Of a stretch of DNA of 64,000 bases, positions 1 to 9,023 are shown piece by piece. Every line of letters begins with the position of its first letter. The first letter of the stretch is position 1. Position numbers and translations under genes: made by a program. The DNA lies in the NCBI GenBank assembly GCA_002490665.1, contig DKUL01000052.1, positions 7,696-71,695 of the forward strand, read 5' to 3'. Below the pieces are notes generated by a model. That model searched no databases, was not told the origin of the DNA, and saw nothing but the letters and a program-made list of their open reading frames with translations. The DNA is from Lachnospiraceae bacterium UBA7205 (lineage in GTDB: Bacteria > Bacillota > Clostridia > Lachnospirales > Lachnospiraceae).

Positions 1-347
1 TTGCTGATGTCTGGGAGCAACAGGAGAAAAACAAGGAAAAAGCCAGTACCGCATACGAGGATAACGACCTTGTTTTCTGCACCCAGCTAGGCAGACCGCT
101 TGACCCGAACAATATACGGCGTACCTGTTATTCTATCTGTGAGAAAATCGGCGTGAGCAACTTCCACCCTCATTGTCTGCGTCATACCTTCACCACCAGA
201 GGGGCTGAAAATAATGTGGACGTTCGGGTAATGCAGAAATTTTTAGGTCATGCAACCATAAAGGAAACAGCCGATACTTATACGCACGTATTGGACGACT
301 TGAAACAGAATGAAATTCTAAAACTGGATAACGCAGTAAACTATTGA
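1..347 (+). CDS. Site-specific tyrosine recombinase (integrase), C-terminal part, cut by the window edge
   Basis: The frame is open from base 3 with no stop until the TGA at 345-347, giving the last 114 residues of a phage/ICE-type tyrosine recombinase. Visible catalytic signature: HCLRH (box II His-x-x-Arg), then LGHA (His/Trp position), then a Tyr in TYTHV that is the expected nucleophile. The first catalytic Arg and the DNA-binding N-terminus lie left of the window. The usual role is excision and integration of a mobile element by strand exchange at att sites. It is the only mobile-element gene seen, so the boundary between element and chromosome should lie just downstream, before ychF. 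A GTG at 153 could be mistaken for a start, but it is internal. Whether the parent is an ICE or a prophage cannot be decided here. Confidence 0.85.
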   Translation, partial: ADVWEQQEKNKEKASTAYEDNDLVFCTQLGRPLDPNNIRRTCYSICEKIGVSNFHPHCLRHTFTTRGAENNVDVRVMQKFLGHATIKETADTYTHVLDDLKQNEILKLDNAVNY

Positions 348-359
348 GCAAAAATATCG

Positions 360-379
360 GGTAGGGGTAAGGTAGGGGT
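360..379 (+). repeat. Two direct repeats of GGTAGGGGT next to the integrase gene
   Basis: GGTAGGGGT occurs at 360-368 and again at 371-379, an 11-bp period, starting 12 bases after the integrase stop. Short direct repeats just outside an int gene are typical arm-type integrase or excisionase binding sites. That role is inferred from position. The core att site itself cannot be identified because the other end of the element is outside the window. Confidence 0.45.
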
Positions 380-391
380 TAAACAGCAAAA

Positions 392-419
392 GGAGCTACC
401 GCCCATAAGCGGTAACTCC
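392..419 (-). terminator. Hairpin with T-rich tail on the minus strand, likely terminator after ychF
   Basis: The arms at 392-402 and 409-419 pair over 11 positions with one mismatch (C396/A415) and a 6-base loop. Read on the minus strand the hairpin is followed by TTTTGCTGTTT, so it can end transcription coming out of ychF, whose stop is 36 bases upstream. On the plus strand there is no T run, so it is a weaker terminator for the integrase. It may also belong to the att region. Confidence 0.55.
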
Positions 420-454
420 CAGCGTTTACAACATTTTCCCGATAGGGAATTGTA

Positions 455-1552
455 TCAGACGTTAAATCGGAACAAAATCACATCCCCGTCTTTTACCACA
501 TACTCCTTGCCCTCAAGACCGACAAGTCCCTTGTCCCTCGCTGCTGCAAGAGAGCCATTTTCCAGTAAATCCTTATAATTCACAACCTCTGCGCGGATAA
601 ACCCGCGCTCGAAATCCGTATGAATCTTTCCTGCCGCCTGCGGTGCCTTTGTGCCGACCCTGATTGTCCACGCACGGCATTCATCCTCTCCCGCAGTGAG
701 GAAGCTGATTAAGCCCAGCAGCCTGTAGCTCGCGGATATCAGCTTGTCCAGTCCGGATTCCTTTAATCCCAGATCCTCAAGGAACATTGTTTTCTCATCG
801 TCGTCAAGCTCTGCAATTTCCTGCTCAATCTGGGCGCAGATGACAAATACCTCAAATCCTTCTCCTGCCGCATACTCACGGACTGCCCTGACGCCCGCAT
901 TGTCAGCGCCGTCATTTGCAAGGTCATCCTCCGCTACATTTGCCGCAAAGATAACAGGCTTGTCTGTCAATAGATTATACCCATTTCTCCACAAAACTTC
1001 CTCATCATCTTCTGTCACAAAGCTTTTTGCCATTTTTCCTTCTTCAAGATGCGCCTTAATGCGCTCTGCGAGCGCAAGCTCCTTTGCCTGTGTCTTGTCA
1101 TTTTTAGTGCCCCTTGCAACCTTTGCAATGCGCCGCTCAAGAATCTCGATATCCGAGAAAATAAGCTCCAGATTTATCGTTTCAATATCCCGCAGCGGAT
1201 TGATGCTTCCGTCCACATGGACAATATTGGAATCCTCAAAGCACCTTACAACATGGACAATCGCATCCACCTCGCGGATGTTGGCAAGAAACTGGTTTCC
1301 AAGTCCCTCTCCCTTGGACGCGCCCTTTACCAGCCCTGCAATATCGACAAACTCAATCACTGCAGGCGTCACCTTTTTTGTGTGATAAAGCTCGCCGAGA
1401 AGCCGGATTCTCTCATCCGGCACCGTTACAACCCCTACATTCGGGTCAATTGTACAGAACGGATAGTTTGCCGACTCCGCGCCTGCCTTTGTCAGGGAAT
1501 TAAACAATGTACTCTTACCTACGTTTGGGAGTCCTACGATTCCTAATTTCAT
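455..1552 (-). CDS. ychF: Redox-regulated ATPase YchF (OLA1-type, Obg family)
   Basis: 365 residues, the usual YchF length. The P-loop GLPNVGKST is at about 7-15, switch motif DIAGL near 69, and the G4 position reads NVAED instead of NKxD, the signature of the ATP-preferring YchF/OLA1 branch. A TGS domain occupies roughly the last 85 residues and ends FRFNV. YchF binds ribosomes and hydrolyses ATP. It is linked to translation and stress responses, but its exact role is unsettled. The ATG at 1552 is preceded by GGAGG. The gene stands alone: a repeat-bearing gap separates it from rpe upstream numerically, and the integrated-element boundary lies on its 3' side. Confidence 0.97.
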   Translation of the reverse strand: MKLGIVGLPNVGKSTLFNSLTKAGAESANYPFCTIDPNVGVVTVPDERIRLLGELYHTKKVTPAVIEFVDIAGLVKGASKGEGLGNQFLANIREVDAIVHVVRCFEDSNIVHVDGSINPLRDIETINLELIFSDIEILERRIAKVARGTKNDKTQAKELALAERIKAHLEEGKMAKSFVTEDDEEVLWRNGYNLLTDKPVIFAANVAEDDLANDGADNAGVRAVREYAAGEGFEVFVICAQIEQEIAELDDDEKTMFLEDLGLKESGLDKLISASYRLLGLISFLTAGEDECRAWTIRVGTKAPQAAGKIHTDFERGFIRAEVVNYKDLLENGSLAAARDKGLVGLEGKEYVVKDGDVILFRFNV

Positions 1553-1585
1553 AATATATATTATCCTCCTTCATGAAAATACCAT

Positions 1586-1669
1586 GTAACAGTCCAGTCT
1601 TCGGCTTCCTGTTACAAGCATCAAGCCATAATTTGCAACAAGTGCAAAGTCCTGAGCTGAACTGATACA
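1586..1669. repeat. Intergenic palindromic repeat, family 2, short copy
   Basis: This gap between ychF and rpe contains a GTAACAG/CTGTTAC hairpin (1586-1592 with 1609-1615), a TTTGCA/TGCAAA hairpin (1632-1637 with 1643-1648) and the closing arm GAGCTGAACTG. Two blocks are almost identical to the sequence at 28563-28691: GCTTCCTGT..AAGCATCAAG near 1604-1626, and GCAAGTGCAAAG-type sequence followed by TCCTGAGCTGAACTG ending near 1664. Relative to that copy the middle of about 60 bases is missing. The ychF ribosome binding site is just outside it. Confidence 0.7.
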
Positions 1670-1675
1670 ATGCCC

Positions 1676-2323
1676 TTACATCCTGCGCAAAAATTCCTTG
1701 ACATTTGCCGTGATGTCGCCATGGAATATGGCGGAGCCGGCGACAATCACGTTTGCTCCTGCGTCAAGGTTCTCTTCAAGGTTCCCAAGTGTCACACCGC
1801 CGTCAATCTCAATTTTCACATCCGGATAGCGCTCGTCAACCACTCCGCGCAGCCACTTGATTTTGTCCATGCACTCCGGAATGTATTTCTGGCCTCCAAA
1901 TCCGGGACGGACGGTCATCACAAGCACCATGTCCACCATCGCAATATATGGCATTACCGCACTTACAGGAGTTTCCGGATTGATTGCCAGGCCGCACTTT
2001 ATCCCTGACTGCCTGATTTTTGCCAGCGTTTCCGGTATGCAGTCACACGCCTCGACATGGATGGTCACCCCGTCTGCGCCAAGCCGAATCAGTTCATCGA
2101 CATACCGCTGTGGCTGCTCCACCATCATGTGTACATCCATAAAAAGGGCTGAGCGCTTTCTGACGCTGGCAAGCACTGGCATTCCGAACGATATGGACGG
2201 AACAAACATTCCATCCATAACATCGATATGCAGATATGGCGCACCTGCCTTTTCCACAAGTTCAATCTCTTTTCCAAGTTCCCAAAAATCCGCCGCCAGT
2301 ATTGAAGGGCATAAATAATTCAT
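1676..2323 (-). CDS. rpe: Ribulose-phosphate 3-epimerase
   Basis: 215 residues. Interconverts D-ribulose 5-phosphate and D-xylulose 5-phosphate in the pentose phosphate pathway. It is a TIM-barrel protein with the family signatures CPSILAADF at the N-terminus, HIDVMDGMFVPSISFG near 32-47 (metal His and catalytic Asp), MTVRPGFGGQ near 138 and EIDGGV near 172. The frame extends 20 codons further upstream, but those overlap the end of rsgA. The ATG at 2323 has a GAGG-type ribosome binding site, gives the family N-terminus, and starts one base after the rsgA stop. It is the last gene of the priA-to-rpe run; rpe directly after rsgA is a common Firmicutes order. Confidence 0.96.
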   Translation of the reverse strand: MNYLCPSILAADFWELGKEIELVEKAGAPYLHIDVMDGMFVPSISFGMPVLASVRKRSALFMDVHMMVEQPQRYVDELIRLGADGVTIHVEACDCIPETLAKIRQSGIKCGLAINPETPVSAVMPYIAMVDMVLVMTVRPGFGGQKYIPECMDKIKWLRGVVDERYPDVKIEIDGGVTLGNLEENLDAGANVIVAGSAIFHGDITANVKEFLRRM

Positions 2324-2324
2324 A

Positions 2325-3206
2325 TTAGTATTTCCTCTTTTCCTTTTCCCGCAGTTCCTCGTAGAACATCGTGTAATTGTCATATCTGGTTTGACTGATT
2401 TGACCTTCCTCCAAAGCTTTCTTTATTCCACAGACAGGTTCATGGATATGGGCGCACGTCATAAACCTGCACTGCGGTTCATATGGCGCAAACTCTGGAT
2501 AATATGTCTTTAAGCTTTCTTTCTCCATGTCAAATAGCGATAGCGAACTAAATCCCGGCGTGTCCATGATATACGTATCACCGGAAATGGCAATCAGTTC
2601 GGAATGCCTGGTCGTATGCTTTCCGCGTGCAATCCTTTCACTGATATCCCCTGTCTCCATTTTTTTCCCATTTTGGAGGCTGTTTACAATCGAAGATTTG
2701 CCGACTCCGCTTGGTCCTGCGACCGCTGTAGTTCTGCCGCGAAGTATTTCTGCAAGCGAATCCATGCCTTCCTTTGTAACCGCGCTTACAAACAGTATTT
2801 TGCATCCGCTGTTTCGGTATATTTGTTCAACAGCTGCCCGTTCTGTCCCAGTTGAAAGATCCCTTTTGTTAAAGCAGAGAATGCAATCAAGTCCCTGCTG
2901 GCGCATCATAATAAGAAAACGGTCAAGCAGATTATAATTGGGTTCAGGCTTTGTCATGGCAAATATCAGCAGCGCCTGGTCGATATTGGCAACGGCGGGA
3001 CGAATCAGTTCACTTTTCCTGGGAAAGATACGGACGATGCTGCCCTCCGAATCCTTTTCGTGCGTGATTTCAATTTCCACATTGTCGCCCACAAGCGGTT
3101 TCCTGTTTTCTTTGCGGAATATGCCCTTTGCCTTACATGCATATATCCCCTCACCGGTGTGCACATAGTAAAATCCGGCTATTCCTTTTACAATTTTTCC
3201 TTCCAT
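2325..3206 (-). CDS. rsgA: Ribosome small-subunit-dependent GTPase A
   Basis: 293 residues. A late 30S assembly GTPase. It has an N-terminal OB fold and then a circularly permuted GTPase domain: NKRD (G4) near 113 precedes the P-loop GPSGVGKSS near 166, followed by DTPG (G3). A C-terminal Cys/His zinc element contains CRFMTCAHIHEPVCG. All motifs are intact. The start lies 2 bases after the prkC stop and its stop is one base before the rpe start codon, so translation is probably coupled. PrkC phosphorylates RsgA in other Firmicutes, so this neighbourhood is functionally meaningful. Confidence 0.97.
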   Translation of the reverse strand: MEGKIVKGIAGFYYVHTGEGIYACKAKGIFRKENRKPLVGDNVEIEITHEKDSEGSIVRIFPRKSELIRPAVANIDQALLIFAMTKPEPNYNLLDRFLIMMRQQGLDCILCFNKRDLSTGTERAAVEQIYRNSGCKILFVSAVTKEGMDSLAEILRGRTTAVAGPSGVGKSSIVNSLQNGKKMETGDISERIARGKHTTRHSELIAISGDTYIMDTPGFSSLSLFDMEKESLKTYYPEFAPYEPQCRFMTCAHIHEPVCGIKKALEEGQISQTRYDNYTMFYEELREKEKRKY

Positions 3207-3208
3207 TG

Positions 3209-5752
3209 CTAATTCCTTGTAAACTGAACATTCTGTTTTATCTGTGCCGGAACCGGGCTTACCTGTGTTGTCTGGTTTCCATCCGCATCCGTCACGGGCA
3301 CTTCCTCGTTTTTCAAATATGTGATAATGACAATGCCATACGCTGACGGACTCTCAAAATTATTTAAGTTAATGGATACCGGAAATGCAGTGACGTTGGA
3401 GGAAGCCCACAGCTGCCTGCCCCCATCTGCCGTGACAAGTATGACCTCCGCATTTCCGCCAATGTAATCCCCCGGTGCCTGCACCAGCAGGCTGCAGTTG
3501 TACGTTGTAACTTCACTTCCGATGCTTATTTTCAGGTCGACTGTTGTGCCTGCGCTGACCGTTGTTCCAGCCTCGTAACTCTGGTAACATACCTGTCCCT
3601 CGGGATAGTCCGCGCTATAGGAGTCCTCCACGGAACCAACCACGAGTCCTGCTGCCTCCAGGACACTGACCGCAGCGTCCCTGGAATTTCCCACGACCTC
3701 TGGCATACGTACCTCAACATTGTCGCTGCCCTTGCTGATGACAATTGTAATCTCCGACTCAATCGGCGCGATACTGTTTCCTTCGGGCGACTGCGATATA
3801 ATCGTCCCCTTGGCATACTCCGCCGAATATGCATCGGACTTGACAACCTTGAACCCTGCCGCTGTCAGTGTCGCTGTCCCCTCTGCCTCCGTCATGCCTT
3901 CCACTGGCGGCACATCAATTCCGTCTGCACCCGCGCTGACTGTAAGAACGATTGTCGTATTCAAAAGAATCTTATCATTTGGAAGAACCGTCTGGCCATC
4001 TTCCAGTGCCGCCGAAATAACTTGATTCTTCGCATACTGTGTGGATTCCACAAATGTTGTTTTACATCCAAGCCCCACAGAATTGACGGATTCCTTGACA
4101 TCATTGACGTCCAGCCCCACAAATTCCGGCATCACAGCCCGCTCTGTGCTGCCCTCGCTGTTTGTCAGCCCGGCGCCTGACCCGCTAATCTGCTCAAAGA
4201 TGCCAGTTGCCTGACCTGCAAAATATAATAGAATGCAGCCGATAACCACCGCCGCTATCACGGTCAGTACCGTCGCAAAACGTTCTGCCTTCGGATTATA
4301 GTCATATTCATTCCTGCCATAGCTGCCCTGGTAATCGTCTTCGTAGCCAAGGTCATCGGCACGCACATTCCTCCGGTTTACAGTCTCCTGCGCGTAGTCC
4401 TCCTCATAGTAATCATACTCTTTCCCGTAATCTTCCTGTATATATTTATCTTTCTTTTGTTTTCCTTTTGTTTGCTGTTTCTTCTTGTTATCAGATTTGT
4501 TTGCCGTCTTTTTCCCTGCGGAATTTTTTGCCTTGTCATTTCCGGTCCTGCCAGATGCTTTTGCCGCGTTCTTTTTGCCTCCCCTTGCAGGCTGTTCCAT
4601 GACGACCTCACCATAATATGCATCCTCCGGATAATACGGCTCATTATAAGAATCATCCTGGTACGTATCCTCGCCATAATAATCATCCTGATACGCATTG
4701 TTTTTTCTTTTCCTTGGCTTTACCTGATTCGGTATCGCCTCAAGTTCTTCCTCATCAGCATATGTCTCCTTGCGCGGAACCCTGTCCTCCCACACTGTGT
4801 CAAGTACTGCCGGCATCGGGGCTGGGGCTGGTGTTACCTGATTCCCCGCTGCATTTCCGTGGCTGCCGATTGGCGTCACAATTTTCGTCTTTCCAGCCTC
4901 ATCCGTCGTATCTACCTGCGCAATCACGGCATCCGGATTAATCAGGGAATGTTTCAGGTCCGCTATCATCTCGCTCATGCTCTGGTATCTTCTGTCAGGA
5001 CTTTTCTGTGTGCATTTCATTACAATGTTTTCCACACTCAGCGGAATCTCCGGCACAAACTCCCTCATGGACGGCATCGGGTCCTGGATGTGCCTGATGG
5101 CAATGGAGACTGTCGTATCGCCGTTATACGGCACGCGCCCCGTCAGCATTTCAAACATGGTAATACCCATCGAATAGATGTCACTTTTTTCGTCCGAGAA
5201 TCCTCCCCTTGCCTGTTCCGGCGACGTGTAGTGGACAGACCCCATCACATTGGAGGTAATGGTGTTGCTCGATGCCGCCTTTGCGATGCCAAAATCCGTT
5301 ACCTTTACTTTTCCCTCTTTGGATATAATGATATTCTGCGGTTTGATGTCCCTATGTATGATATGATTGTTATGTGCCGCCTCGATTCCCATTGCCACCT
5401 GGATTGCGATGCTGATGGCTTCTTTGGTTGTCAGCCTGACCTTTTTTTCGATATATTTCTTTAATGTAATACCTTCTACAAGCTCCATTACGATATAATG
5501 GATGCCGTCTTCCTCGCCTACATCATACACATTGACGATATTGGGATGCATGAGGCCGGCAGCCGCCTGTGCCTCCACACGAAACTTGGAAACAAAATTC
5601 TTGTTTTCGGAAAATTCCTGTTTTAATATCTTGACCGCCACAAACCGGTTCAGCTTCTGATCCTTTGCCTTATATACATCTGACATGCCGCCCGTGCCGA
5701 TTTTTTCAAGCATCTCGTAGCGGTCTCCTATCAGCATTCCTAACTTAATCAT
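3209..5752 (-). CDS. prkC: PASTA-domain Ser/Thr protein kinase (PrkC/Stk1 family)
   Basis: 847 residues from ATG 5752, which overlaps the prpC stop by 8 bases and has GGAGG seven bases upstream inside prpC. Order of parts: eukaryotic-type kinase domain (glycine loop IGTGGMSDVY near 18, VAVK lysine near 41, HRDIKPQN near 135, then DFG); a long disordered linker rich in Asp/Tyr and then Lys (about 330-490); one membrane helix (FATVLTVIAAVVIGCILLYF); three extracellular PASTA repeats that bind peptidoglycan fragments; and a C-terminal domain of about 100 residues. The kinase senses cell-wall material and signals to cell-wall and translation targets; spore germination is known for the family. The frame extends 8 codons further upstream, but without a ribosome binding site there. 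Its partner phosphatase is immediately upstream. Confidence 0.96.
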   Translation of the reverse strand: MIKLGMLIGDRYEMLEKIGTGGMSDVYKAKDQKLNRFVAVKILKQEFSENKNFVSKFRVEAQAAAGLMHPNIVNVYDVGEEDGIHYIVMELVEGITLKKYIEKKVRLTTKEAISIAIQVAMGIEAAHNNHIIHRDIKPQNIIISKEGKVKVTDFGIAKAASSNTITSNVMGSVHYTSPEQARGGFSDEKSDIYSMGITMFEMLTGRVPYNGDTTVSIAIRHIQDPMPSMREFVPEIPLSVENIVMKCTQKSPDRRYQSMSEMIADLKHSLINPDAVIAQVDTTDEAGKTKIVTPIGSHGNAAGNQVTPAPAPMPAVLDTVWEDRVPRKETYADEEELEAIPNQVKPRKRKNNAYQDDYYGEDTYQDDSYNEPYYPEDAYYGEVVMEQPARGGKKNAAKASGRTGNDKAKNSAGKKTANKSDNKKKQQTKGKQKKDKYIQEDYGKEYDYYEEDYAQETVNRRNVRADDLGYEDDYQGSYGRNEYDYNPKAERFATVLTVIAAVVIGCILLYFAGQATGIFEQISGSGAGLTNSEGSTERAVMPEFVGLDVNDVKESVNSVGLGCKTTFVESTQYAKNQVISAALEDGQTVLPNDKILLNTTIVLTVSAGADGIDVPPVEGMTEAEGTATLTAAGFKVVKSDAYSAEYAKGTIISQSPEGNSIAPIESEITIVISKGSDNVEVRMPEVVGNSRDAAVSVLEAAGLVVGSVEDSYSADYPEGQVCYQSYEAGTTVSAGTTVDLKISIGSEVTTYNCSLLVQAPGDYIGGNAEVILVTADGGRQLWASSNVTAFPVSINLNNFESPSAYGIVIITYLKNEEVPVTDADGNQTTQVSPVPAQIKQNVQFTRN

Positions 5753-6485
5753 CCTGACCTCCAAACGGTTCCACAAGAACCACAGCTATATTATCACGTC
5801 CGCCGTTTTCATTGGCCGCCTCAATAAGGCGTCTTCCAGCATCCTCAAGGCTGCTGCTTCCAACGATAATCTTGTGTATTTCTTCATCCTTTAACATATT
5901 TGTAAGCCCGTCTGTGCAGAGCAGCAGTTTTTCCTTCCGTCCGATATGTACATCAAAAAAATCCACAAGCACATACTCTTTTACGCCAACCGCCCTCGTG
6001 ATAATATTTTTGTCCGGATGCTTTCTTGCAGCCTCGCGGTCAATGCCGCCCATGTCAACCATTTCCTCGACAAGGGAGTGATCCTTGGTAATCTGCGTGA
6101 TAAAGTCATTGACCACATACAGTCTGCTGTCGCCCACATTTGCCACCGTCACATGATTGTCCTCAAACGTAGCCGCCACAAATGTCGTACCCATCCCTTT
6201 CAGACTACTGTTCTGTCTTGAAACCCTGTTGATATGTGTGTTGGCATCATCAATCGCTTTCTGCAAAATATTTTCCGCATCATATTCATCCGTGAAATCA
6301 CGAATTGACATGACTGCCCTTTCCACGGCGTGCTTTGACGCATAATCACCTGCATTGTGTCCCCCCATACCATCCGCAACAATAAAAAGGTTGGGAAGAT
6401 TGCCCACCGGCTCATCTGAAGTAAATAAATAGTCCTCGTTTATTTCCCTTCTCCTGCCAACATCCGTTATAGAAAATAACTTCAC
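5745..6485 (-). CDS. prpC: PP2C-family Ser/Thr protein phosphatase (PrpC/Stp1)
   Basis: 246 residues. PPM phosphatase with the metal-binding acidic motifs in order: DVGRRREINEDY near the N-terminus, VADGMGGHNAGD, GDSRLYVV, CTDGLTNM and GRDNIAVVLVE near the C-terminus. It dephosphorylates PrkC and PrkC substrates in the cytoplasm. The start is a GTG at 6485, 6 bases after GGAGGA. The frame continues 11 codons upstream to an ATG with no Shine-Dalgarno. The gene overlaps prkC by 8 bases, the standard kinase/phosphatase pair. About 100 bases without a gene separate it from rlmN; no clear terminator is seen there. Confidence 0.95.
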   Translation of the reverse strand: MKLFSITDVGRRREINEDYLFTSDEPVGNLPNLFIVADGMGGHNAGDYASKHAVERAVMSIRDFTDEYDAENILQKAIDDANTHINRVSRQNSSLKGMGTTFVAATFEDNHVTVANVGDSRLYVVNDFITQITKDHSLVEEMVDMGGIDREAARKHPDKNIITRAVGVKEYVLVDFFDVHIGRKEKLLLCTDGLTNMLKDEEIHKIIVGSSSLEDAGRRLIEAANENGGRDNIAVVLVEPFGGQDD

Positions 6486-6585
6486 TTTTTCTCCTCCAAT
6501 CAGTGAAAACCCACGCATTCCGCAATCCGTTCAAATCCCTGCAATTTCCACATTCCTTATATCTTAGCACAAATGACACCTTAAT

Positions 6586-7638
6586 TCAAGAATCAATCTT
6601 TTCCGCCATCCGCCTGCGCAGCTGTCCGCATGCACCGTCGATATCCCTTCCCATCTCTCTTCGGACTGTGGCATTGATATGTTTTCTTTCCAGTTTATTT
6701 TTAAACCCGATGACATCCCTGTGCTCCGAAGCCGTATAATCCCGTTCCTGAACCGGGTTGACAGGAATCAGGTTGACGTGGCAGTTGAGTCCGCCAATAA
6801 GCCTGCACAGATTTTCTGCGTCCGCATCTGTATCGTTGACTCCGCCGACAAGGCTGTACTCAAACGTAACCCGCCTGCCTGTCTGTTCAAAATAATAGCG
6901 GCAGGCAGCAATCACCTCACGGATATCATATTTTTCCGCTATCGGCATCAGTTCACGCCGTTTCTCCTGCGTGGCGCCATGCAGTGACAACGCCAGCGTA
7001 ATCTGGAGTTTTTCATCGGCAAGGCGCCGCATGTTTTCCACAATGCCGCATGTCGAAACAGTAACATTCCTCTGGCTGATATTCAGCCCGTTCTCGTCCG
7101 TCACCATATGGATAAAGCGGAGCAGGTTGTCATAGTTGTCGAGCGGCTCTCCCGTTCCCATGACAACCACGTTCGACACACGTTCCCCCGTGCTTTTTGT
7201 TATGGCATAGATTTGGTCCAGCATCTCTGACGCTGTCAGATTTCTTTCCAGCCCGCCAATCGTCGATGCGCAGAAACGGCAGCCCATACGGCAGCCCACC
7301 TGCGAGGAAATACAGACGGAGTTGCCATGATGGTACTGCATCCACACGCTTTCCACATAATTGCCGTCCGGGAGCGCAAAAAGGTACTTCCTGGTTCCGT
7401 CAGTCTTCGATACCTGGACGGTAACCTCCTCCAGCGCGGTGTACGGATAATCTCGCACCAGCCTTTCCCGCAGGTTTTTCGGTATATTTGTCATCTCATC
7501 ATAGCTGCGCGCCAGTTTCACATGCATCCACTCATACAGCTGCTTCGCGCGGAACGCCTTCTCACCGATCTTTTCCATCTCATGCTTTAGTTCATCCATT
7601 GTGAGCGATTTCACATCCACGTCTTTATTCCTTTCCAA
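6586..7638 (-). CDS. rlmN: 23S rRNA adenine-2503-C2 methyltransferase (radical SAM)
   Basis: 350 residues. Methylates A2503 of 23S rRNA, and A37 of some tRNAs, by a radical-SAM ping-pong mechanism. The cluster-binding motif CRMGCRFC is near residue 117, MGTGEPLDNYDN follows near 170, and the C-terminal GACGQLR carries the Cys that resolves the protein-RNA crosslink. Length and motifs are normal. The start is 2 bases after the rsmB stop, so the two rRNA methylases are likely co-translated. Confidence 0.96.
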   Translation of the reverse strand: MERNKDVDVKSLTMDELKHEMEKIGEKAFRAKQLYEWMHVKLARSYDEMTNIPKNLRERLVRDYPYTALEEVTVQVSKTDGTRKYLFALPDGNYVESVWMQYHHGNSVCISSQVGCRMGCRFCASTIGGLERNLTASEMLDQIYAITKSTGERVSNVVVMGTGEPLDNYDNLLRFIHMVTDENGLNISQRNVTVSTCGIVENMRRLADEKLQITLALSLHGATQEKRRELMPIAEKYDIREVIAACRYYFEQTGRRVTFEYSLVGGVNDTDADAENLCRLIGGLNCHVNLIPVNPVQERDYTASEHRDVIGFKNKLERKHINATVRREMGRDIDGACGQLRRRMAEKIDS

Positions 7639-7640
7639 TC

Positions 7641-9023
7641 CTATGCCTCTGATGTAAATACACTGATAAAAAATCCGTCTGTGTCATGTATTCCCGGCAA
7701 AAGCTGTAAGTATCCGTCCCTGGTGGTATCTGTATGTAAGCATTCCGGGAGCACATCATCAAGTGACACAGGTGTCATTTTCATATCGTTTTTCAGCCAC
7801 ATAAAGTTCTTTTCATTCTCATCCCTGTTTATCGTACACGTGCTAAAAAGCAGCCTGCCCCCTGGTTTTACATAGGATGCTGCCACTTGTAATATCTTTC
7901 TCTGAAGTTCTATAATGCCCGCAACTGCCTCCGGCGTGACATTGTACTTTATGTCCCTTTTTCTTCCAATCACGCCAAGCCCCGAGCAGGGCACGTCCGC
8001 AATGACAATATCTGCCGTGCCTGCCAGCTCATCCTGCATCATGCATGCGTCTGCCACAGCTGCCTTTGCATGATGCAGTCCGCACCGGTCAAAATTTTCC
8101 TGCATCAGCAATATCTTATGCTCCGATATGTCCCTTGATATAACCGCATAGTTGATATCACACTTTTCCAGCAAGTCCGCGGCAAGCATTGATTTTCCTC
8201 CCGGCGCCGCACAGAGGTCGATCACCCGCAAAGGACTGGAACCGGCTCCATGGGCAATTTTTTCGATTCCGACAGCAGTGACCGCAAGCATCGAGCTGAC
8301 ATCCTGTATCACAAACGCCCCATTTTCATAATAGGGCAGCCTGGTAATGTCATCCGTTCCGGACACCCTGTATGCACACGGCAGGTATGGGTGCCCTTCC
8401 ATCTTCCCTCCCTGGCGCACAATCGCCTCCCGCACGGCGTTTACCGCACTGTCAAAGTCCACCCCTGTAATCTCAGGGACGTCACGAAACCGAAGCGTCA
8501 CGGGTCTTTCCCTGAGCAGCCCTGCCAGCACAAGCTCCGTCTTTTCCGAACCAAGCTGTGCCGTCCACATGTCCACAATCCATTCCGGCATGGAATATTT
8601 TACGGACAGGCTTGTGTACGCAATCGTTTCCTTGTTGCGCGCGATGGTTCTCAGCACGCCGTTCACAAACCCTTTCAGCGTGGCAAACCCCTTTTTCTGC
8701 GCAAGCTTCACCGCCTCGTTACATGCCGCCGCATCCGGCACTGCATCCATATACAATATCTGGTAAACGCCCATCCGCATAATGACCCGAATGACCTTTT
8801 TCATTTTCTGGGTCTTTACCTTGGAAAATTCATTGATTACATAGTCAAGCTCAATCTGCCGCTCCAGCGTTCCCTCATACAGGCGCTTGATAAATGATTT
8901 TTCCTGCTGTGTAAGATAATTGTACTTATTGAGCACATCCCGCACAATCACATGGGAATAGGCATTCTCCGTCAAAAGCATCTCCATCACGAGCAGGCGC
9001 AGGTTCACATTACAATCCATCAT
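7641..9023 (-). CDS. rsmB: 16S rRNA cytosine-967-C5 methyltransferase
   Basis: 460 residues. An N-terminal NusB-like RNA-binding domain (about 1-140) is followed by a Rossmann methyltransferase domain: SAM loop DLCAAPGGKS, catalytic DVPCSGLG, and the second cysteine motif STCTINRDENE. It adds a methyl to C967 of 16S rRNA. Two consecutive ATG codons begin at 9023 and 9020. The first overlaps the stop of the upstream peptidase gene by one base. It belongs to the def-fmt-rsmB-rlmN group common in Firmicutes. Confidence 0.95.
   Translation of the reverse strand: MMDCNVNLRLLVMEMLLTENAYSHVIVRDVLNKYNYLTQQEKSFIKRLYEGTLERQIELDYVINEFSKVKTQKMKKVIRVIMRMGVYQILYMDAVPDAAACNEAVKLAQKKGFATLKGFVNGVLRTIARNKETIAYTSLSVKYSMPEWIVDMWTAQLGSEKTELVLAGLLRERPVTLRFRDVPEITGVDFDSAVNAVREAIVRQGGKMEGHPYLPCAYRVSGTDDITRLPYYENGAFVIQDVSSMLAVTAVGIEKIAHGAGSSPLRVIDLCAAPGGKSMLAADLLEKCDINYAVISRDISEHKILLMQENFDRCGLHHAKAAVADACMMQDELAGTADIVIADVPCSGLGVIGRKRDIKYNVTPEAVAGIIELQRKILQVAASYVKPGGRLLFSTCTINRDENEKNFMWLKNDMKMTPVSLDDVLPECLHTDTTRDGYLQLLPGIHDTDGFFISVFTSEA

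Noticed and set aside
4457..5464. 335-codon plus-strand open frame inside prkC
   Set aside because: It is antisense to a kinase domain with intact motifs, has a composition unlike a soluble protein (rich in Arg, His, Ile, Cys), and has no ribosome binding site.
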